Positions 44,486-54,431 are shown, counted from the first letter of the stretch. The stretch is DNA of 64,000 nucleotides from Sphingomonas faeni (GCF_023195535.1 NZ_JALPNF010000002.1:1-64000), one strand, 5' to 3'. The notes: generated by a model from the letters alone, not told the origin. Numbers and translations: made by a program.

Positions 44486-45709
44486 ATGACCTACCAGTCC
44501 GACCTGCTCACCACGCTGACCTCGCGCGGCTATGTCCACCAGATGACCGACGCCGCCGCGCTCGATGCGCTCGCCGGCAAGCAGGTCGTGCCCGGCTATA
44601 TCGGCTTCGATCCGACCGCGCCGTCGCTCCACGTCGGCAGCTTGGTCCAGATCATGCTGCTCCGCCGGCTCCAGCAGACCGGGCACAAGCCGATCGTCCT
44701 GATGGGCGGCGGCACCGGCAAGATCGGCGACCCGAGCTTCAAGGACGAAGCGCGCAAACTGCTCGGCGAGGACGGCATCAAGGCCAACGTCGCCTCGATC
44801 CGCCGTATCTTCGAACGCTTCCTGACGTTCGGGGACGGCCCAACCGACGCGGTGATGCTCGACAATGCCGAATGGCTCGACGCGCTCGAATACATCCCGT
44901 TCCTGCGCGACGTCGGCCAGCATTTCTCGGTCAACCGGATGCTCGCGTTCGATTCGGTCAAGCTCCGCCTCGACCGCGAACAGTCGCTGAGCTTCCTCGA
45001 ATTCAACTACATGATCCTCCAGGCCTACGACTTCCTCGAACTGTCGCGCCGCGCCGAATGCCGCCTGCAGATGGGCGGCTCGGATCAATGGGGCAACATC
45101 GTCAACGGCATCGAGCTGTCGCGCCGGATGGACGGTACCGAGGTGTACGGCGTCACCACGCCGCTGATCACCACGGCCGACGGCGGCAAGATGGGCAAGA
45201 CCATGTCGGGTGCGGTCTGGCTGCACGAGGATCAATTGCCGACCTTCGATTACTGGCAGTTCTGGCGCAACACCGACGACCGCGACGTCGGCCGCTTCCT
45301 GCGGTTGTTCACCGACCTGCCGCTCGACGAAATCGCGCGGCTCGAGGCGCTCGAAGGTGCGGAGATCAACGCCGCCAAGATCGTTCTTGCCAACGAAGCG
45401 ACGGCGATGTGCCGCGGCCGCGCCGCCGCCGAACAGGCCGCGGAAACGGCGCGCAAAACCTTCGACGAAGGCGCTTCGGGCGACTCGCTACCGAGCTACC
45501 GGGTCGCGAGCGGCTCGATCGGCATCGTCGAAGCATTGGTCGGGCTGGGGTTCGTTGCCTCCAACGGAGAAGCGCGACGGAAAATCGCCGAGGGTGCGGT
45601 GCGGGTCGATGGTGCCGTCGAGAAGGAGCCGACCGCCACGATCGACGTCGCGGCACCTGTACGCCTGAGCCTCGGGAAAAAGCGGCACGGAATGCTAACC
45701 CCCTCGTAA
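44486..45709 (+). CDS. tyrS: tyrosyl-tRNA synthetase
   Basis: A 407-residue class I synthetase. The nucleotide-binding HIGH-like motif is SLHVGSLVQ, the tyrosine pocket includes [24 protein letters not shown], the KMSKS-like loop is [12 protein letters not shown] and a C-terminal S4 RNA-binding domain covers about residues 340-405 ([20 protein letters not shown]). The ATG at 44486 (MTYQSD) is taken; the open frame upstream lies in the repeat. Confidence 0.97.
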   Translation: MTYQSDLLTTLTSRGYVHQMTDAAALDALAGKQVVPGYIGFDPTAPSLHVGSLVQIMLLRRLQQTGHKPIVLMGGGTGKIGDPSFKDEARKLLGEDGIKANVASIRRIFERFLTFGDGPTDAVMLDNAEWLDALEYIPFLRDVGQHFSVNRMLAFDSVKLRLDREQSLSFLEFNYMILQAYDFLELSRRAECRLQMGGSDQWGNIVNGIELSRRMDGTEVYGVTTPLITTADGGKMGKTMSGAVWLHEDQLPTFDYWQFWRNTDDRDVGRFLRLFTDLPLDEIARLEALEGAEINAAKIVLANEATAMCRGRAAAEQAAETARKTFDEGASGDSLPSYRVASGSIGIVEALVGLGFVASNGEARRKIAEGAVRVDGAVEKEPTATIDVAAPVRLSLGKKRHGMLTPS

Positions 45710-45825
45710 CGGGCGCATTGTGGTTATGGCAAACACGCTGTTAGGGATTTCCGTTCGCCCGGGGTTCACTGCGAAGCCGTTAAGCCCTTAGCCCTAGAAC
45801 ACCCTAGAAGACCGGGGAACATCCG

Positions 45826-46143
45826 ATGCGAAACTATGCCACGGCTGTTCGAGACCATCGCGGTGAGCCGCGCGACGATGTGATGCACCGTACGCATGCG
45901 ATCGACGGCGACGGTCGGAGCATGAAACTGGTGCTGGTCAACATGTCCGCAAACGGCCTGATGGCGCGATGCGAGGGTTCGCCCGAGGCTGGCGATCGGC
46001 TGCGGATTACCTTGCCAATTCTGGGCGGCGTCGATGCGATCGTACGCTGGTCGCTCGGTGGACGGATCGGCTGCGAACTCGAACAGACGATTCCGCTGTC
46101 GGACTATTATGGCATGCTGACGGTGATGGTCCGCAACATCTGA
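45826..46143 (+). CDS. PilZ-domain protein
   Basis: A 105-residue PilZ domain. RGEPR (R-x3-R) near residue 12 and NMSANG (N-x-S-x2-G) near residue 39 are the c-di-GMP contacts, followed by barrel strands GDRLRITLPILGGVDAIVRWS and GRIGCELEQTI. It is separate from the PilZ protein at 37951-38334 and only loosely similar. It lies 116 bp after tyrS and is convergent with recG, two bases apart. Confidence 0.9.
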   Translation: MRNYATAVRDHRGEPRDDVMHRTHAIDGDGRSMKLVLVNMSANGLMARCEGSPEAGDRLRITLPILGGVDAIVRWSLGGRIGCELEQTIPLSDYYGMLTVMVRNI

Positions 46144-46145
46144 CG

Positions 46146-48197
46146 TCAGCCGGAGCGGAGCAAGGCAACGCCTGCGTCGCGATCGAACAGATACAGGGCC
46201 GTGCGCGCCGCCTGTCCTCGCGGTCCCTCGAGTCCCCCATCGCGGTCGATCAGCAGGCGCGCGTCGTCGTGCGCGCATTGCAGCAGGTCGGCCATCATGT
46301 CCGGCGTCGCCAGCCGGAATGCCATCTCACCCGATTGTTTGGTGCCGAGCAGTTCACCGGCACCGCGGAGCCGGAGATCCTCCTCGGCGATGCGGAACCC
46401 GTCGTTGGTCTCGCGCATCAATGCGAGCCGTGCACGCGACGTCTCGCTGAGCGACGCCCCGCGCATCAACAAGCAGATCGACCGGCCGGTGCCGCGCCCT
46501 ACCCGTCCGCGGAGCTGGTGAAGCTGGGCTAGGCCGAAGCGGTCGGCGTGCTCGATCACGATCAGCGTCGCGTTGGGAACATCGACGCCAACCTCGATCA
46601 CGGTAGTGGCGACGAGGACGGACGTGCGCGCGGCGGAGAACTCGGCCATCACCGCGTCCTTTTCCGCGGGTTTCATCCGGCCGTGGACGAGCGCGACCTT
46701 CTCGCCGAAGCGGGCACGAAGCGTTTCCGCGCGCATTTCGGCGGCGGCGAGGTCGCTCTTCTCGCTTTCCTCGACCAGCGGGCACACCCAGTATGCCTGC
46801 CCGCCATCCGCCAGATGCCGGCCGAGCGCGTTGACCACGTCGTCGAGGCGGTCTTCCGAGATCACGCGCGTCTCGATGGGCTGGCGACCGGGCGGCATCT
46901 CGTCCAAGCGGCTGACGTCCATTTCACCATACTGGGCCAGCGTCAGCGTGCGCGGGATCGGCGTCGCGGTCATCGCGAGCAGATGCGGCGGCGCGACGCC
47001 CTTGGCCTGCAACGTCATCCGTTGCGCGACGCCGAAGCGGTGTTGTTCGTCGACCACCACCAGCGCCAGGTCCTTGTAGCCGACCGCATCCTGGAAGATC
47101 GCGTGCGTGCCGACGAGGATGTCGATCTCGCCACTCGCCAGCGCCATCAGCGTGGCTTCCCGCACGCGACCCTTGTCTCGGCCGGTGAGCACGCCGACGT
47201 TGATCGGCAGGCCGGCGAGCGTTTTCCGCAGCGTCTCGTAATGCTGGCGCGCGAGGATTTCGGTCGGTGCGAGCATCGCTGCCTGCGCGCCAGCCTCGAC
47301 CGCGATCAGCATCGCCATCGCCGCGACCAAAGTCTTGCCCGAGCCGACATCGCCTTGCAGCAGCCGCAACATCGGTGCGGTCTGCGCCAGATCGCCCTCG
47401 ATCTCGCCGACCGTCCGCGATTGCGCGCCGGTCAGCGTGTAGGGGAGCTTGAGCAGGTCGCGCAGCCGCCCGTCGCCGTGCAGCGCCCGCCCCCTCCGTT
47501 TCCGCGTGTCGGCGCGGACCAGCGTCATCGCGAGCTGGTTCGCGAAGACCTCGTCATACGCCAGCCGCTCGCGCGCCTTCGCGTCCGACGGGTCAGCGTG
47601 AATGCGTTCCAGCGACTCGTGCCAGCCCGGCCATTCGCGTTTCGCCTTCAAGCCCGGCTCGATCCACTCAGGCAGGTCCGGCGCGCGCGCGACCGCCTGC
47701 GTGGTCAGTGCCGCCAGCCGGCGCGACGTGAGGCCTTCCGACAGCGGATAGATCGGCTCCCGCTCGCGCAGTTCCTCGTCCGGTTCGACGATGTCGGGAT
47801 GCACGATCTGCAATTCCTGGCCGTATTCGTCGAGCCGGCCGGAGATCCGCTTGGCCTCCCCGATCGGGAGGAGCTTCTTCGCCCAGCCCGAGCTTCCGCC
47901 GAAGAAGACGAGGCTGACGTAGTTGCCGTGCTCGTCGGTCGCCTGCACGCGCGTTGGCCCCCGGCCCGAACTCACGCGGTGCTCGCGCGCGGTCAGCGTG
48001 ATCACGATGATCCGCCCGGCATCGCTCGCCATCAGCTCGGTGCGGGGCAGGCGATCGACATAGCCGGTGGGCAGATGGAAGGCGACGTCGACGACGCGCG
48101 CAAGCCCGAGCCGGTCGAGCGGCTTGGCGAGCGCAGGCCCCACCCCTTTCAGGACGAGGGTTTCGGCGAACAGCGGATTGAGGATTTCGGGTCGCAT
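46146..48197 (-). CDS. recG: ATP-dependent DNA helicase RecG
   Basis: A 683-residue helicase that remodels stalled replication forks and branched DNA. An N-terminal wedge (OB) domain covers about residues 50-150, Walker A is LLQGDVGSGKTLVA, the DEAH-like box is VVVDEQHRFGV, motif III is MTATPIPRTL and the later motifs include VGVDVPNATLIVIEHADRFG and QLRGRVGRG. Length is typical. It is divergent from sdhE with 72 bp between starts. Confidence 0.97.
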   Translation of the reverse strand: MRPEILNPLFAETLVLKGVGPALAKPLDRLGLARVVDVAFHLPTGYVDRLPRTELMASDAGRIIVITLTAREHRVSSGRGPTRVQATDEHGNYVSLVFFGGSSGWAKKLLPIGEAKRISGRLDEYGQELQIVHPDIVEPDEELREREPIYPLSEGLTSRRLAALTTQAVARAPDLPEWIEPGLKAKREWPGWHESLERIHADPSDAKARERLAYDEVFANQLAMTLVRADTRKRRGRALHGDGRLRDLLKLPYTLTGAQSRTVGEIEGDLAQTAPMLRLLQGDVGSGKTLVAAMAMLIAVEAGAQAAMLAPTEILARQHYETLRKTLAGLPINVGVLTGRDKGRVREATLMALASGEIDILVGTHAIFQDAVGYKDLALVVVDEQHRFGVAQRMTLQAKGVAPPHLLAMTATPIPRTLTLAQYGEMDVSRLDEMPPGRQPIETRVISEDRLDDVVNALGRHLADGGQAYWVCPLVEESEKSDLAAAEMRAETLRARFGEKVALVHGRMKPAEKDAVMAEFSAARTSVLVATTVIEVGVDVPNATLIVIEHADRFGLAQLHQLRGRVGRGTGRSICLLMRGASLSETSRARLALMRETNDGFRIAEEDLRLRGAGELLGTKQSGEMAFRLATPDMMADLLQCAHDDARLLIDRDGGLEGPRGQAARTALYLFDRDAGVALLRSG

Positions 48198-48269
48198 GAC
48201 TATCTGCTCCCTATAGCCCAGCCGACGCCCGCCGCCAGCGGTCGCCGGTCAATCGGCGTTGGAGATATC

Positions 48270-48536
48270 ATGGACCACGAAACCCGCCTCAAGCGCCTCG
48301 GCTTCCGCAGCTCGCACCGCGGCACGCGCGAAGCCGATATGATGATCGGCGGCTTCTTCGAAACCTATGGCCGGACCTGGACGCCCGAACAGCTCGACTG
48401 GTTCGAGGCGCTGCTGGAGGAACAGGACGTCGACATCATGGGCTGGGCGATCGGCTCGATCGTATGCCCGCCCGAATGGGATGGGCCGATGATGCAGGCG
48501 ATGCGCGACATCGATTACGTGACGGTCGTGAAGTAA
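48270..48536 (+). CDS. sdhE: succinate dehydrogenase assembly factor SdhE (DUF339)
   Basis: An 88-residue helical protein that promotes covalent attachment of FAD to the flavoprotein subunit of succinate dehydrogenase. The signature R-G-x2-E is in SSHRGTREADMMIGGFF and the downstream WFEALLEEQDVDIMGW is typical. The ATG follows GGAGA. It lies between recG and mfd, an order often seen in alphaproteobacteria. Confidence 0.95.
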   Translation: MDHETRLKRLGFRSSHRGTREADMMIGGFFETYGRTWTPEQLDWFEALLEEQDVDIMGWAIGSIVCPPEWDGPMMQAMRDIDYVTVVK

Positions 48537-48547
48537 TTTTCGGAACT

Positions 48548-48652
48548 GTTCCCCGGCGAAGGCCGGGGCCCAGGTGGGGGACGTCGGTGATTGACGTTCG
48601 AGCCTAATTACCATTGCCTTCCCAACTGGGCCCCGGCCTCCGCCGGGGAACG
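48548..48652. repeat. REP-like inverted element, family D
   Basis: The left arm GTTCCCCGGCGAAGGCCGGG continues GCCCAG, and the right arm is CTGGGCCCCGGCCTCCGCC then GGGGAACG. The tip is GGCGAAGGCC. It ends ten bases before the mfd start codon and so forms part of the mfd leader. Confidence 0.85.
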
Positions 48653-48662
48653 AGAAGCGAAT

Positions 48663-51600
48663 ATGCCAGACCTCAAGACGATCCTCTCCGCGACCACCCC
48701 GCTGACGCTGTCGGGCGTGCCGTCCGGCTTCCAGCCGTCGCTGCTCGCCGACCTCGCGCGCGCTGCGAAGACCCGCGCGGTGTTCATCGCGCCGGACGAT
48801 GCGGCGATGCGCGCGATCGCCTCGACCGCTGCGTATTTCGCACCCGATCTCGAAGTGCTGAGCTTCCCCGCTTGGGACTGCCTCCCCTACGACCGCGCCT
48901 CGCCGACGCTGCGTATCATGGCCGAGCGCGTCGCCGCGCTCCAACGCCTGCAAGGCAAGCCGAAGGGCCCGCAGCTCCTCCTCACCACCGCGAACGCCGC
49001 GACCCAGCGCGTCCTCACCCCGTTCCGCATCCGCCAACTCGTCGCGCGCCTGGCCCCCGGCGAACGGATCGGCCGCGACAAGCTCGCCATGCTGCTCCAG
49101 GCGAACGGCTATGTCCGCACCGACACCGTCCACGATCAGGGCGAATACGCGGTGCGCGGCGGCATCGTCGACCTCTACCCATCGGGCGAAGACCACGCAC
49201 TCCGCCTCGATTTCTTCGGCGACGAGATCGAGAGCGTCCGCACCTTCGACGCGGCGGACCAGCGCACCACCGGGCGGATCGACGGCTTCGTCCTGCTCCC
49301 CGCCTCCGAAGCGCTGCTCGACGAGGATTCGATCAAGCGTTTCCGCACGCGCTACCGCGACGCGTTCGGCGCGACCGCGACCGGCGATCCGATGTACCAG
49401 GCGATCTCCGAAGGCCGCCGCATCGCCGGCATGGAGCATTGGCTGCCGCTGTTCGAGGAGAAGATGGCGACGTTGTTCGACCATCTCGGCGCCGACGACG
49501 TCGTGGTGCGCGACAACGGGGTCGCTGCGGCGGTGGAGAGCCGGCTCGAATCGATCGCCGACTATTACGAGAACCGCAAGCGCGCCGAGGCCGCCCAGCC
49601 CGGTAGCTATCGCCCGATGCCTGCCAAGGCGCTGTACCTCGATGCGCAGGAATGGTCCGGCGGCGTCGAGGCGTTCGCCGCGCATATCACCTCGCCGTTC
49701 CACGAACCGCCGAGCGACACCGTGCTCGACTTCGACGTCGACGGCCCCCGCGATTTCGGCCCCGAGCGTGCGGCGCAAGCGAACATCTACGAAGCCGTCG
49801 CCGATCACGTCGAAAAGCTCAGGAAGCAGGGGCGGAAGCCGATCCTCGCCAGCTACTCGATCGGCGCGCGCGAACGCCTGGGGAGCCTGCTCGCCGACCA
49901 CGGGATGAAGGGCGGCAAGCACGCCGAAACTTGGCAAGAGGCGCTCGGCATCGCCGATACCGCGCGCAGCTTCGGCGTCGCGCTGATCGTCCTGCCGCTC
50001 GATCACGGCTTCACCGCGCCCGGCATCGCGGTTCTCACCGAGCAGGACATGCTCGGCGACCGCCTGGTCCACCGCAAGAAGCGCAAGAAATCCGCCGACG
50101 CGTTCCTCGCCGAATTGGCGACGCTGACGCCGGGCGATCTCGTCGTCCACACCGAGCACGGGATCGGCCGCTACGAGGGCCTGACCTCGATTCCCGTCGG
50201 CGAGAGCCCGCACGATTGCGTCGCGCTGAGCTATGCCGGTGGCGACAAGCTCTACGTGCCGGTCGAAAACATCGACGTCCTCTCGCGCTACGGCTCGTCC
50301 GAGGAAGGCGCGACGCTCGACCGTCTCGGCGGCGAAGGCTGGCAACGCCGCAGGTCGAAGATGAAGGAGCGGATCCGCGAGATCGCCGGCGAACTCATCG
50401 CGACCGCCGCCGAACGCGCGCTGCATCCGGGCGACGTGCTCGAACCCGATGCGAGCGGCTATCCGAGCTTCGTCGACCGCTTCCCGTACGAGGAAACCGA
50501 GGACCAGGACCGCGCGATCGAGGAGGTTCTCGCCGATCTGTCCGCGGGCAAGCCGATGGACCGGCTCGTCGTCGGCGATGTCGGCTTCGGCAAGACCGAG
50601 GTCGCGCTGCGCGCCGCGTTCGTCGCGGCGATGGGCGGCAAGCAGGTCGCGATCGTCTGCCCGACGACATTGCTCGCGCGCCAGCACTACAACAACTTCG
50701 TCGCGCGCTTCGAAGGCTTCCCGATGAACATGGGCCGCCTGTCGCGGCTCGTGACTGCGAGCGAGGCGAAGGCGACCAAGGAGGGGCTGGCGAACGGCAC
50801 GATCGACGTCGTCATCGGCACGCATGCGCTGCTCGCGAAGAACATTGACTTCAAGCGGTTGGGGCTGGTGGTGGTCGACGAGGAACAGCGCTTCGGCGTC
50901 ACGCATAAGGAGCGGCTGAAGGCACTGCGGGCGGACGTCCACATGCTGACGCTGACCGCGACGCCGATCCCGCGCACGTTGCAGATGGCGATGTCGGGCA
51001 TCCGCGAGCTGTCGGTGATCCAGACCCCGCCGGTCGATCGCCTCGCGGTGCGGACGTACATCATGCCGTTCGATCCGGTCGTTCTGCGCGAGGCGTTGCT
51101 ACGCGAGCATTACCGCGGCGGCCAGAGCTTCGTCGTCACCCCTCGGGTGGCAGACCTCCCCGAGATCGAGGACTTCCTGCGCGAACAGGTGCCCGAGATC
51201 CGCTTCGTCGTCGCGCACGGCCAGATGTCGCCGACCGAGGTCGAGGAGCGCATGTCGGCGTTCTACGACAAGAAGTTCGAGGTGCTCGTCTCGACCACGA
51301 TCATCGAGAGCGGGATCGACATCGCCTCCGCCAACACGATGATCGTCCACCGCGCCGACCGCTTCGGCCTAGCCCAGCTGTACCAGCTGCGTGGGCGCGT
51401 CGGCCGTTCGAAGACGCGGGCGTACGCGTATCTGGTGACGCCGCCCGAACGCCAGATGACGGTGACGGCGGAAAAGCGCCTGAAGGTGCTGTCCGATCTC
51501 GACTCGCTCGGGGCCGGGTTCCAGCTCGCCAGCCACGATCTCGATATCCGCGGCGCGGGCAACATGCTTGGCGACGAGCAGACCGGGCATATCAAGGAGG

Positions 51601-52133
51601 TCGGGTTCGAACTCTACCAGGCGATGCTGGAAGAGGCGATCATGGACGCCAAGGCGGGCGGCATGACCTCCGGACGCCCGCGCGACTTCTCGCCACAGAT
51701 CACGGTCGACGCGCCGATCCTCATCCCCGAGGATTACGTGCCCGATCTCGACCTGCGGATGGGGCTGTATCGCCGCCTCAACGATCTCGACGAGAGCCAG
51801 GAGATCGAGGCGTTCGCGGCCGAGATGATCGACCGCTTCGGGCCGCTGCCGGATGCGACCGAGAACCTCATCAAGGTCATCGAGATCAAGCTGAACGCGA
51901 AGCGCGCGTGTGTGTCGAAGATCGACGTCGGGCCGAAAGGCGTGCTGGTGTCGTTCCACGACGACAAGCCGCCGAACATCGACAAACTGCTGGCGTATGT
52001 CGAACGGCTGAACGGGGTCGCGCGGTTGCGGCCGGACAGCAAGCTGGTGCTGCAGCGCGCCTGGGGTGACCCGAAGGCGCGGCTACATGGCGCGCTGCAG
52101 CTGTCGAAGGGGCTGGCCAAGGCGGCGGGGTAA
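48663..52133 (+). CDS. mfd: transcription-repair coupling factor Mfd
   Basis: A 1156-residue ATPase that removes RNA polymerase stalled at DNA lesions and recruits UvrA. The N-terminal UvrB-homology region (FPAWDCLPYDRASPTLRIMA), the CarD-like polymerase-interaction domain (LTPGDLVVHTEHGIGRYEGL), Walker A VVGDVGFGKTEVA, the DEEQ box VVVDEEQRFGVTHKE, and the translocase motifs TPRVADLPEIEDFL and FGLAQLYQLRGRVGR are present, with the C-terminal TRCF domain. The ATG of MPDLKTIL starts the conserved protein. Confidence 0.97.
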   Translation: MPDLKTILSATTPLTLSGVPSGFQPSLLADLARAAKTRAVFIAPDDAAMRAIASTAAYFAPDLEVLSFPAWDCLPYDRASPTLRIMAERVAALQRLQGKPKGPQLLLTTANAATQRVLTPFRIRQLVARLAPGERIGRDKLAMLLQANGYVRTDTVHDQGEYAVRGGIVDLYPSGEDHALRLDFFGDEIESVRTFDAADQRTTGRIDGFVLLPASEALLDEDSIKRFRTRYRDAFGATATGDPMYQAISEGRRIAGMEHWLPLFEEKMATLFDHLGADDVVVRDNGVAAAVESRLESIADYYENRKRAEAAQPGSYRPMPAKALYLDAQEWSGGVEAFAAHITSPFHEPPSDTVLDFDVDGPRDFGPERAAQANIYEAVADHVEKLRKQGRKPILASYSIGARERLGSLLADHGMKGGKHAETWQEALGIADTARSFGVALIVLPLDHGFTAPGIAVLTEQDMLGDRLVHRKKRKKSADAFLAELATLTPGDLVVHTEHGIGRYEGLTSIPVGESPHDCVALSYAGGDKLYVPVENIDVLSRYGSSEEGATLDRLGGEGWQRRRSKMKERIREIAGELIATAAERALHPGDVLEPDASGYPSFVDRFPYEETEDQDRAIEEVLADLSAGKPMDRLVVGDVGFGKTEVALRAAFVAAMGGKQVAIVCPTTLLARQHYNNFVARFEGFPMNMGRLSRLVTASEAKATKEGLANGTIDVVIGTHALLAKNIDFKRLGLVVVDEEQRFGVTHKERLKALRADVHMLTLTATPIPRTLQMAMSGIRELSVIQTPPVDRLAVRTYIMPFDPVVLREALLREHYRGGQSFVVTPRVADLPEIEDFLREQVPEIRFVVAHGQMSPTEVEERMSAFYDKKFEVLVSTTIIESGIDIASANTMIVHRADRFGLAQLYQLRGRVGRSKTRAYAYLVTPPERQMTVTAEKRLKVLSDLDSLGAGFQLASHDLDIRGAGNMLGDEQTGHIKEVGFELYQAMLEEAIMDAKAGGMTSGRPRDFSPQITVDAPILIPEDYVPDLDLRMGLYRRLNDLDESQEIEAFAAEMIDRFGPLPDATENLIKVIEIKLNAKRACVSKIDVGPKGVLVSFHDDKPPNIDKLLAYVERLNGVARLRPDSKLVLQRAWGDPKARLHGALQLSKGLAKAAG

Positions 52134-52156
52134 GCGCCTGGTTCAAGAGTGTGCGG

Positions 52157-52232
52157 TTCTCCTGCGAAAGCAGGAGCCCAGGGTTACGAGCGCCACCGTC
52201 TGCAATCCTGGATTCCTGCGTTCGCAGGAATA
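52157..52232. repeat. REP-like inverted element, family E
   Basis: The left arm TTCTCCTGCGAAAGCAGGAG is followed by CCCAGG, and the right arm is CCTGGATTCCTGCGTTCGC then AGGAATA. The tip is CTGCGAAAGCAG. It lies 23 bp after mfd, just before a terminator. Confidence 0.85.
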
Positions 52233-52241
52233 CGGCACATG

Positions 52242-52281
52242 AAAAAGGCCGGGCCATCCGCGAGAATAGCCCGGCCTTTTT
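52242..52281 (+). terminator. bidirectional intrinsic terminator
   Basis: AAAAAGGCCGGGC pairs with GCCCGGCCTTTTT around a 14-base loop, giving A and T runs on both sides. It separates convergent mfd and the glycine-rich lipoprotein gene. Confidence 0.92.
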
Positions 52282-52301
52282 ACCGTCTCGAAAGCCGCAG
52301 C

Positions 52302-52922
52302 TTACTTCGGCAGCACGACGCTCGGCCCGATGCTGTCCACGACCTTCCGCGCATCGAAAGCGCGGATGTTGTCGCGCGGGATCGGGCCCTTGCGCATCAC
52401 GATCTCTGCCGTCGCTTCGTAGCGATCGATCGTGCGGACGTCGAAGTCGTTGCCCCATGGCCCGCCGCCGAAGCCGCCGCCAAAGCCACCGAACCCGCCG
52501 CCGAAGCCCGGGCTCCAGTTACGCCAGCCGAAACCGCGGCCATAATAGCGCCACGACGGACCCCAATAGCCGCCGAAGCCGCCATAACCGAATCCGCCGC
52601 CGAGACCCGGCGTCGAGTAGGTGCGCGACTGGAGGTTGGTGTCGCGGTCGGCCATCAGATAATAGTCATAGCCGTTCTGCAACGTCAGTTCGGCGGCGCG
52701 GAAGAACAGATACCGCTCGACGGTATCGCGCGACGTGACGCTGTTGCCGGCGAAGCTGACGAGGAAGCGGCCCGGCTCGACCATCCGGTCGCTATAGCCG
52801 GTGCGGCTGAACCCCTGCCCCGTCGCGGGTCGATAGGTGGTCTCGGTCGCGCATCCGGCCAGCAGCAGCGCGCCCGTTGCGAGCGCTGCGAGTGCGACCT
52901 TGCGACCCGGTGTCTTGAACAT
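52302..52922 (-). CDS. CC0125/CC1285-type glycine-rich lipoprotein
   Basis: A 206-residue lipoprotein with lipobox LAGC (Cys24). The mature start TYRPATGQGFSRTGYSDRMV and FLVSFAGNSVTSRDTVERYL, RAAELTLQNGYDYYLMADR match a family I associate with Caulobacter CC0125/CC1285. A central insertion of about 60 residues is rich in Gly, Phe, Tyr and Trp (GGFGYGGFGGYWGPSW and GGGFGGFGGGFGGG). The C-terminus TAEIVMRKGPIPRDNIRAFD returns to conserved sequence. Function unknown; an envelope location is clear. The longer frame upstream of the ATG has no coding character. Confidence 0.82.
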   Translation of the reverse strand: MFKTPGRKVALAALATGALLLAGCATETTYRPATGQGFSRTGYSDRMVEPGRFLVSFAGNSVTSRDTVERYLFFRAAELTLQNGYDYYLMADRDTNLQSRTYSTPGLGGGFGYGGFGGYWGPSWRYYGRGFGWRNWSPGFGGGFGGFGGGFGGGPWGNDFDVRTIDRYEATAEIVMRKGPIPRDNIRAFDARKVVDSIGPSVVLPK

Positions 52923-53044
52923 GGTGTCGTCTCCGTTCGCGGCGAATGCGGCGAAACGCCGCTTATTAGCCGTCAGTGGTGGAACGGTTGATGAACGGGA
53001 TCGCTCCAAAGCGCCATCCAGCTGACGTTTTTTTCGCAGTTCGC

Positions 53045-53461
53045 CTATAATCCGATCACGTGCAGCGCCAACTGGCGACGATGCGGCCGGCGGCGATGTT
53101 CGAACAGGTAGATGCCCTGCCACGTCCCCAGCGCAAGTTGCCCGTCCATCACCGGAATCGAAAGTTGGACCTGGGTCAGCGCGGTTCGGAGATGCGCCGG
53201 CATGTCGTCCGGTCCCTCGTCGTCGTGCGCGTATTCCCGCGATTCGGGTGCGATCCGCGCGAAATACGCTTCCAGGTCGCTACGCACTTCGGGCGCCGCA
53301 TTTTCCTGGATCAGCAACGAGGCGGACGTGTGCCGACAGAACACCGTGAGCAGCCCCTCGCCGAGTCTCAGGTCTTCCAACCATGACCGTATTTCGTCGG
53401 TGACATCGACGAGCCCCTGACGGCGGGTGTCGATCGTGAGCAATGTCGTGGCTTGGTGCAT
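53045..53461 (-). CDS. yjbQ: YjbQ-family protein (UPF0047)
   Basis: A 138-residue protein of the YjbQ family. VFCRHTSASLLIQENAAPEV, DLEAYFARIAP, YAHDDEGPDDMPAHLRTAL and LGTWQGIYLFEHR are the conserved blocks, including three His residues thought to bind metal. Members have weak thiamine-phosphate synthase activity, but the physiological role is unsettled. The ATG of MHQATTLL starts the conserved domain. Confidence 0.93.
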   Translation of the reverse strand: MHQATTLLTIDTRRQGLVDVTDEIRSWLEDLRLGEGLLTVFCRHTSASLLIQENAAPEVRSDLEAYFARIAPESREYAHDDEGPDDMPAHLRTALTQVQLSIPVMDGQLALGTWQGIYLFEHRRRPHRRQLALHVIGL

Positions 53462-53573
53462 ATCGATCAAACGATCGAATCGGGAGGTTGCTCCGGCACG
53501 TCGTACCGATGGCTCCGGCATCGCTTCGTCGTCGCAACCGGGATCGCGGCGAGCGAGATCCCTTGAATTCGGG

Positions 53574-54431
53574 TCAGCGCATGCGCATGAAAATGGCGAG
53601 GGCGTCGCGGGCGCCATCCGCGAAATAGTCGTAAATTGCCCGGGACACCGCGGCGATGACCGGCTGGCGGTCCCGCCCCCCGCGTGCGAACACCGCGACG
53701 GCCACGCGGCGCCCATCCGGCATGGTGATGAATCCGACATCATTTGTGATACCGTCCAGCGTGCCGGTCTTGTCCTCGACCCGAGTCCCCGCGGGAAGCA
53801 GCGCGCGGATACGCCGGGTACCCGTCTGGCATCGGCTCATCAGTTCCAGCAAAAAGGTGCGGCTTTGGGTCGTCAGAACGGTCCCGTCATCGAGCTTATT
53901 CAGCAGGGTGACCATGGCGATCGGCGTCGCGACATCCTCGCTGTCGGCGAGGTGGCCGCGCTCCCGAAGCAGCTGGGCGATGGTACGGTCTATCCGCATG
54001 CCGGTTATCTTGTGCGACCACAGCCATGCCTGGATGGCGACCGGCCCGCCCAGCGCGGCAAGCAGCTGATCGGTTGCCTGGTTGTCGCTGCGGACCAGCA
54101 TCAGCTCCATGACCCTGGCGGCGGGACGGCCAGCGATCATGTCGCCGAGGCTGCGTCGACCTTGATCGACCTCCGCGAGATAGGCGGCTGCGATGGCCAC
54201 CTTGACCGTGCTCGCCATCGGAAACGGTACGTCGCCCCTGAGCGAGACGATCGAGCCGTCGCGAAGGTCGATTGCAGCAATGCCATAGTCACCGGTGCGC
54301 TCCGCGACGAGCGAACTCAGCACGCGCTCGAGGTCGGTGGATCCGGGGGAGCGCGCGGTTGCTGGTGCCGGGACGAGGAGGCTTGCAGCGATACTGGAGA
54401 GAAGCAGGCGGGAAAGCCGGTTTACGCGCAT
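53574..54431 (-). CDS. class A serine beta-lactamase-like protein lacking the omega-loop Glu
   Basis: A 285-residue secreted protein with signal peptide (residues 1-27, ending ATA-R). The penicillin-recognising motifs are present: Ser74-x2-Lys77 (MASTVKVA), SDN at 115-117 (LVRSDNQATD) and KTG at 221-223 (EDKTGTLDG). In the omega loop the alignment RxDRxE of true class A enzymes reads RIDRTI, so the deacylating Glu166 is Ile151, and the Asn four residues on is also not kept. The acylation machinery is therefore intact but turnover may not be. It could be a poor beta-lactamase, a penicillin-binding sensor or a peptidase relative. Confidence 0.87.
   Translation of the reverse strand: MRVNRLSRLLLSSIAASLLVPAPATARSPGSTDLERVLSSLVAERTGDYGIAAIDLRDGSIVSLRGDVPFPMASTVKVAIAAAYLAEVDQGRRSLGDMIAGRPAARVMELMLVRSDNQATDQLLAALGGPVAIQAWLWSHKITGMRIDRTIAQLLRERGHLADSEDVATPIAMVTLLNKLDDGTVLTTQSRTFLLELMSRCQTGTRRIRALLPAGTRVEDKTGTLDGITNDVGFITMPDGRRVAVAVFARGGRDRQPVIAAVSRAIYDYFADGARDALAIFMRMR

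Noticed and set aside
48249..50942. 897-codon open frame on the - strand under sdhE and mfd
   Set aside because: Shadow of conserved genes; it spans two genes and an intergenic repeat.
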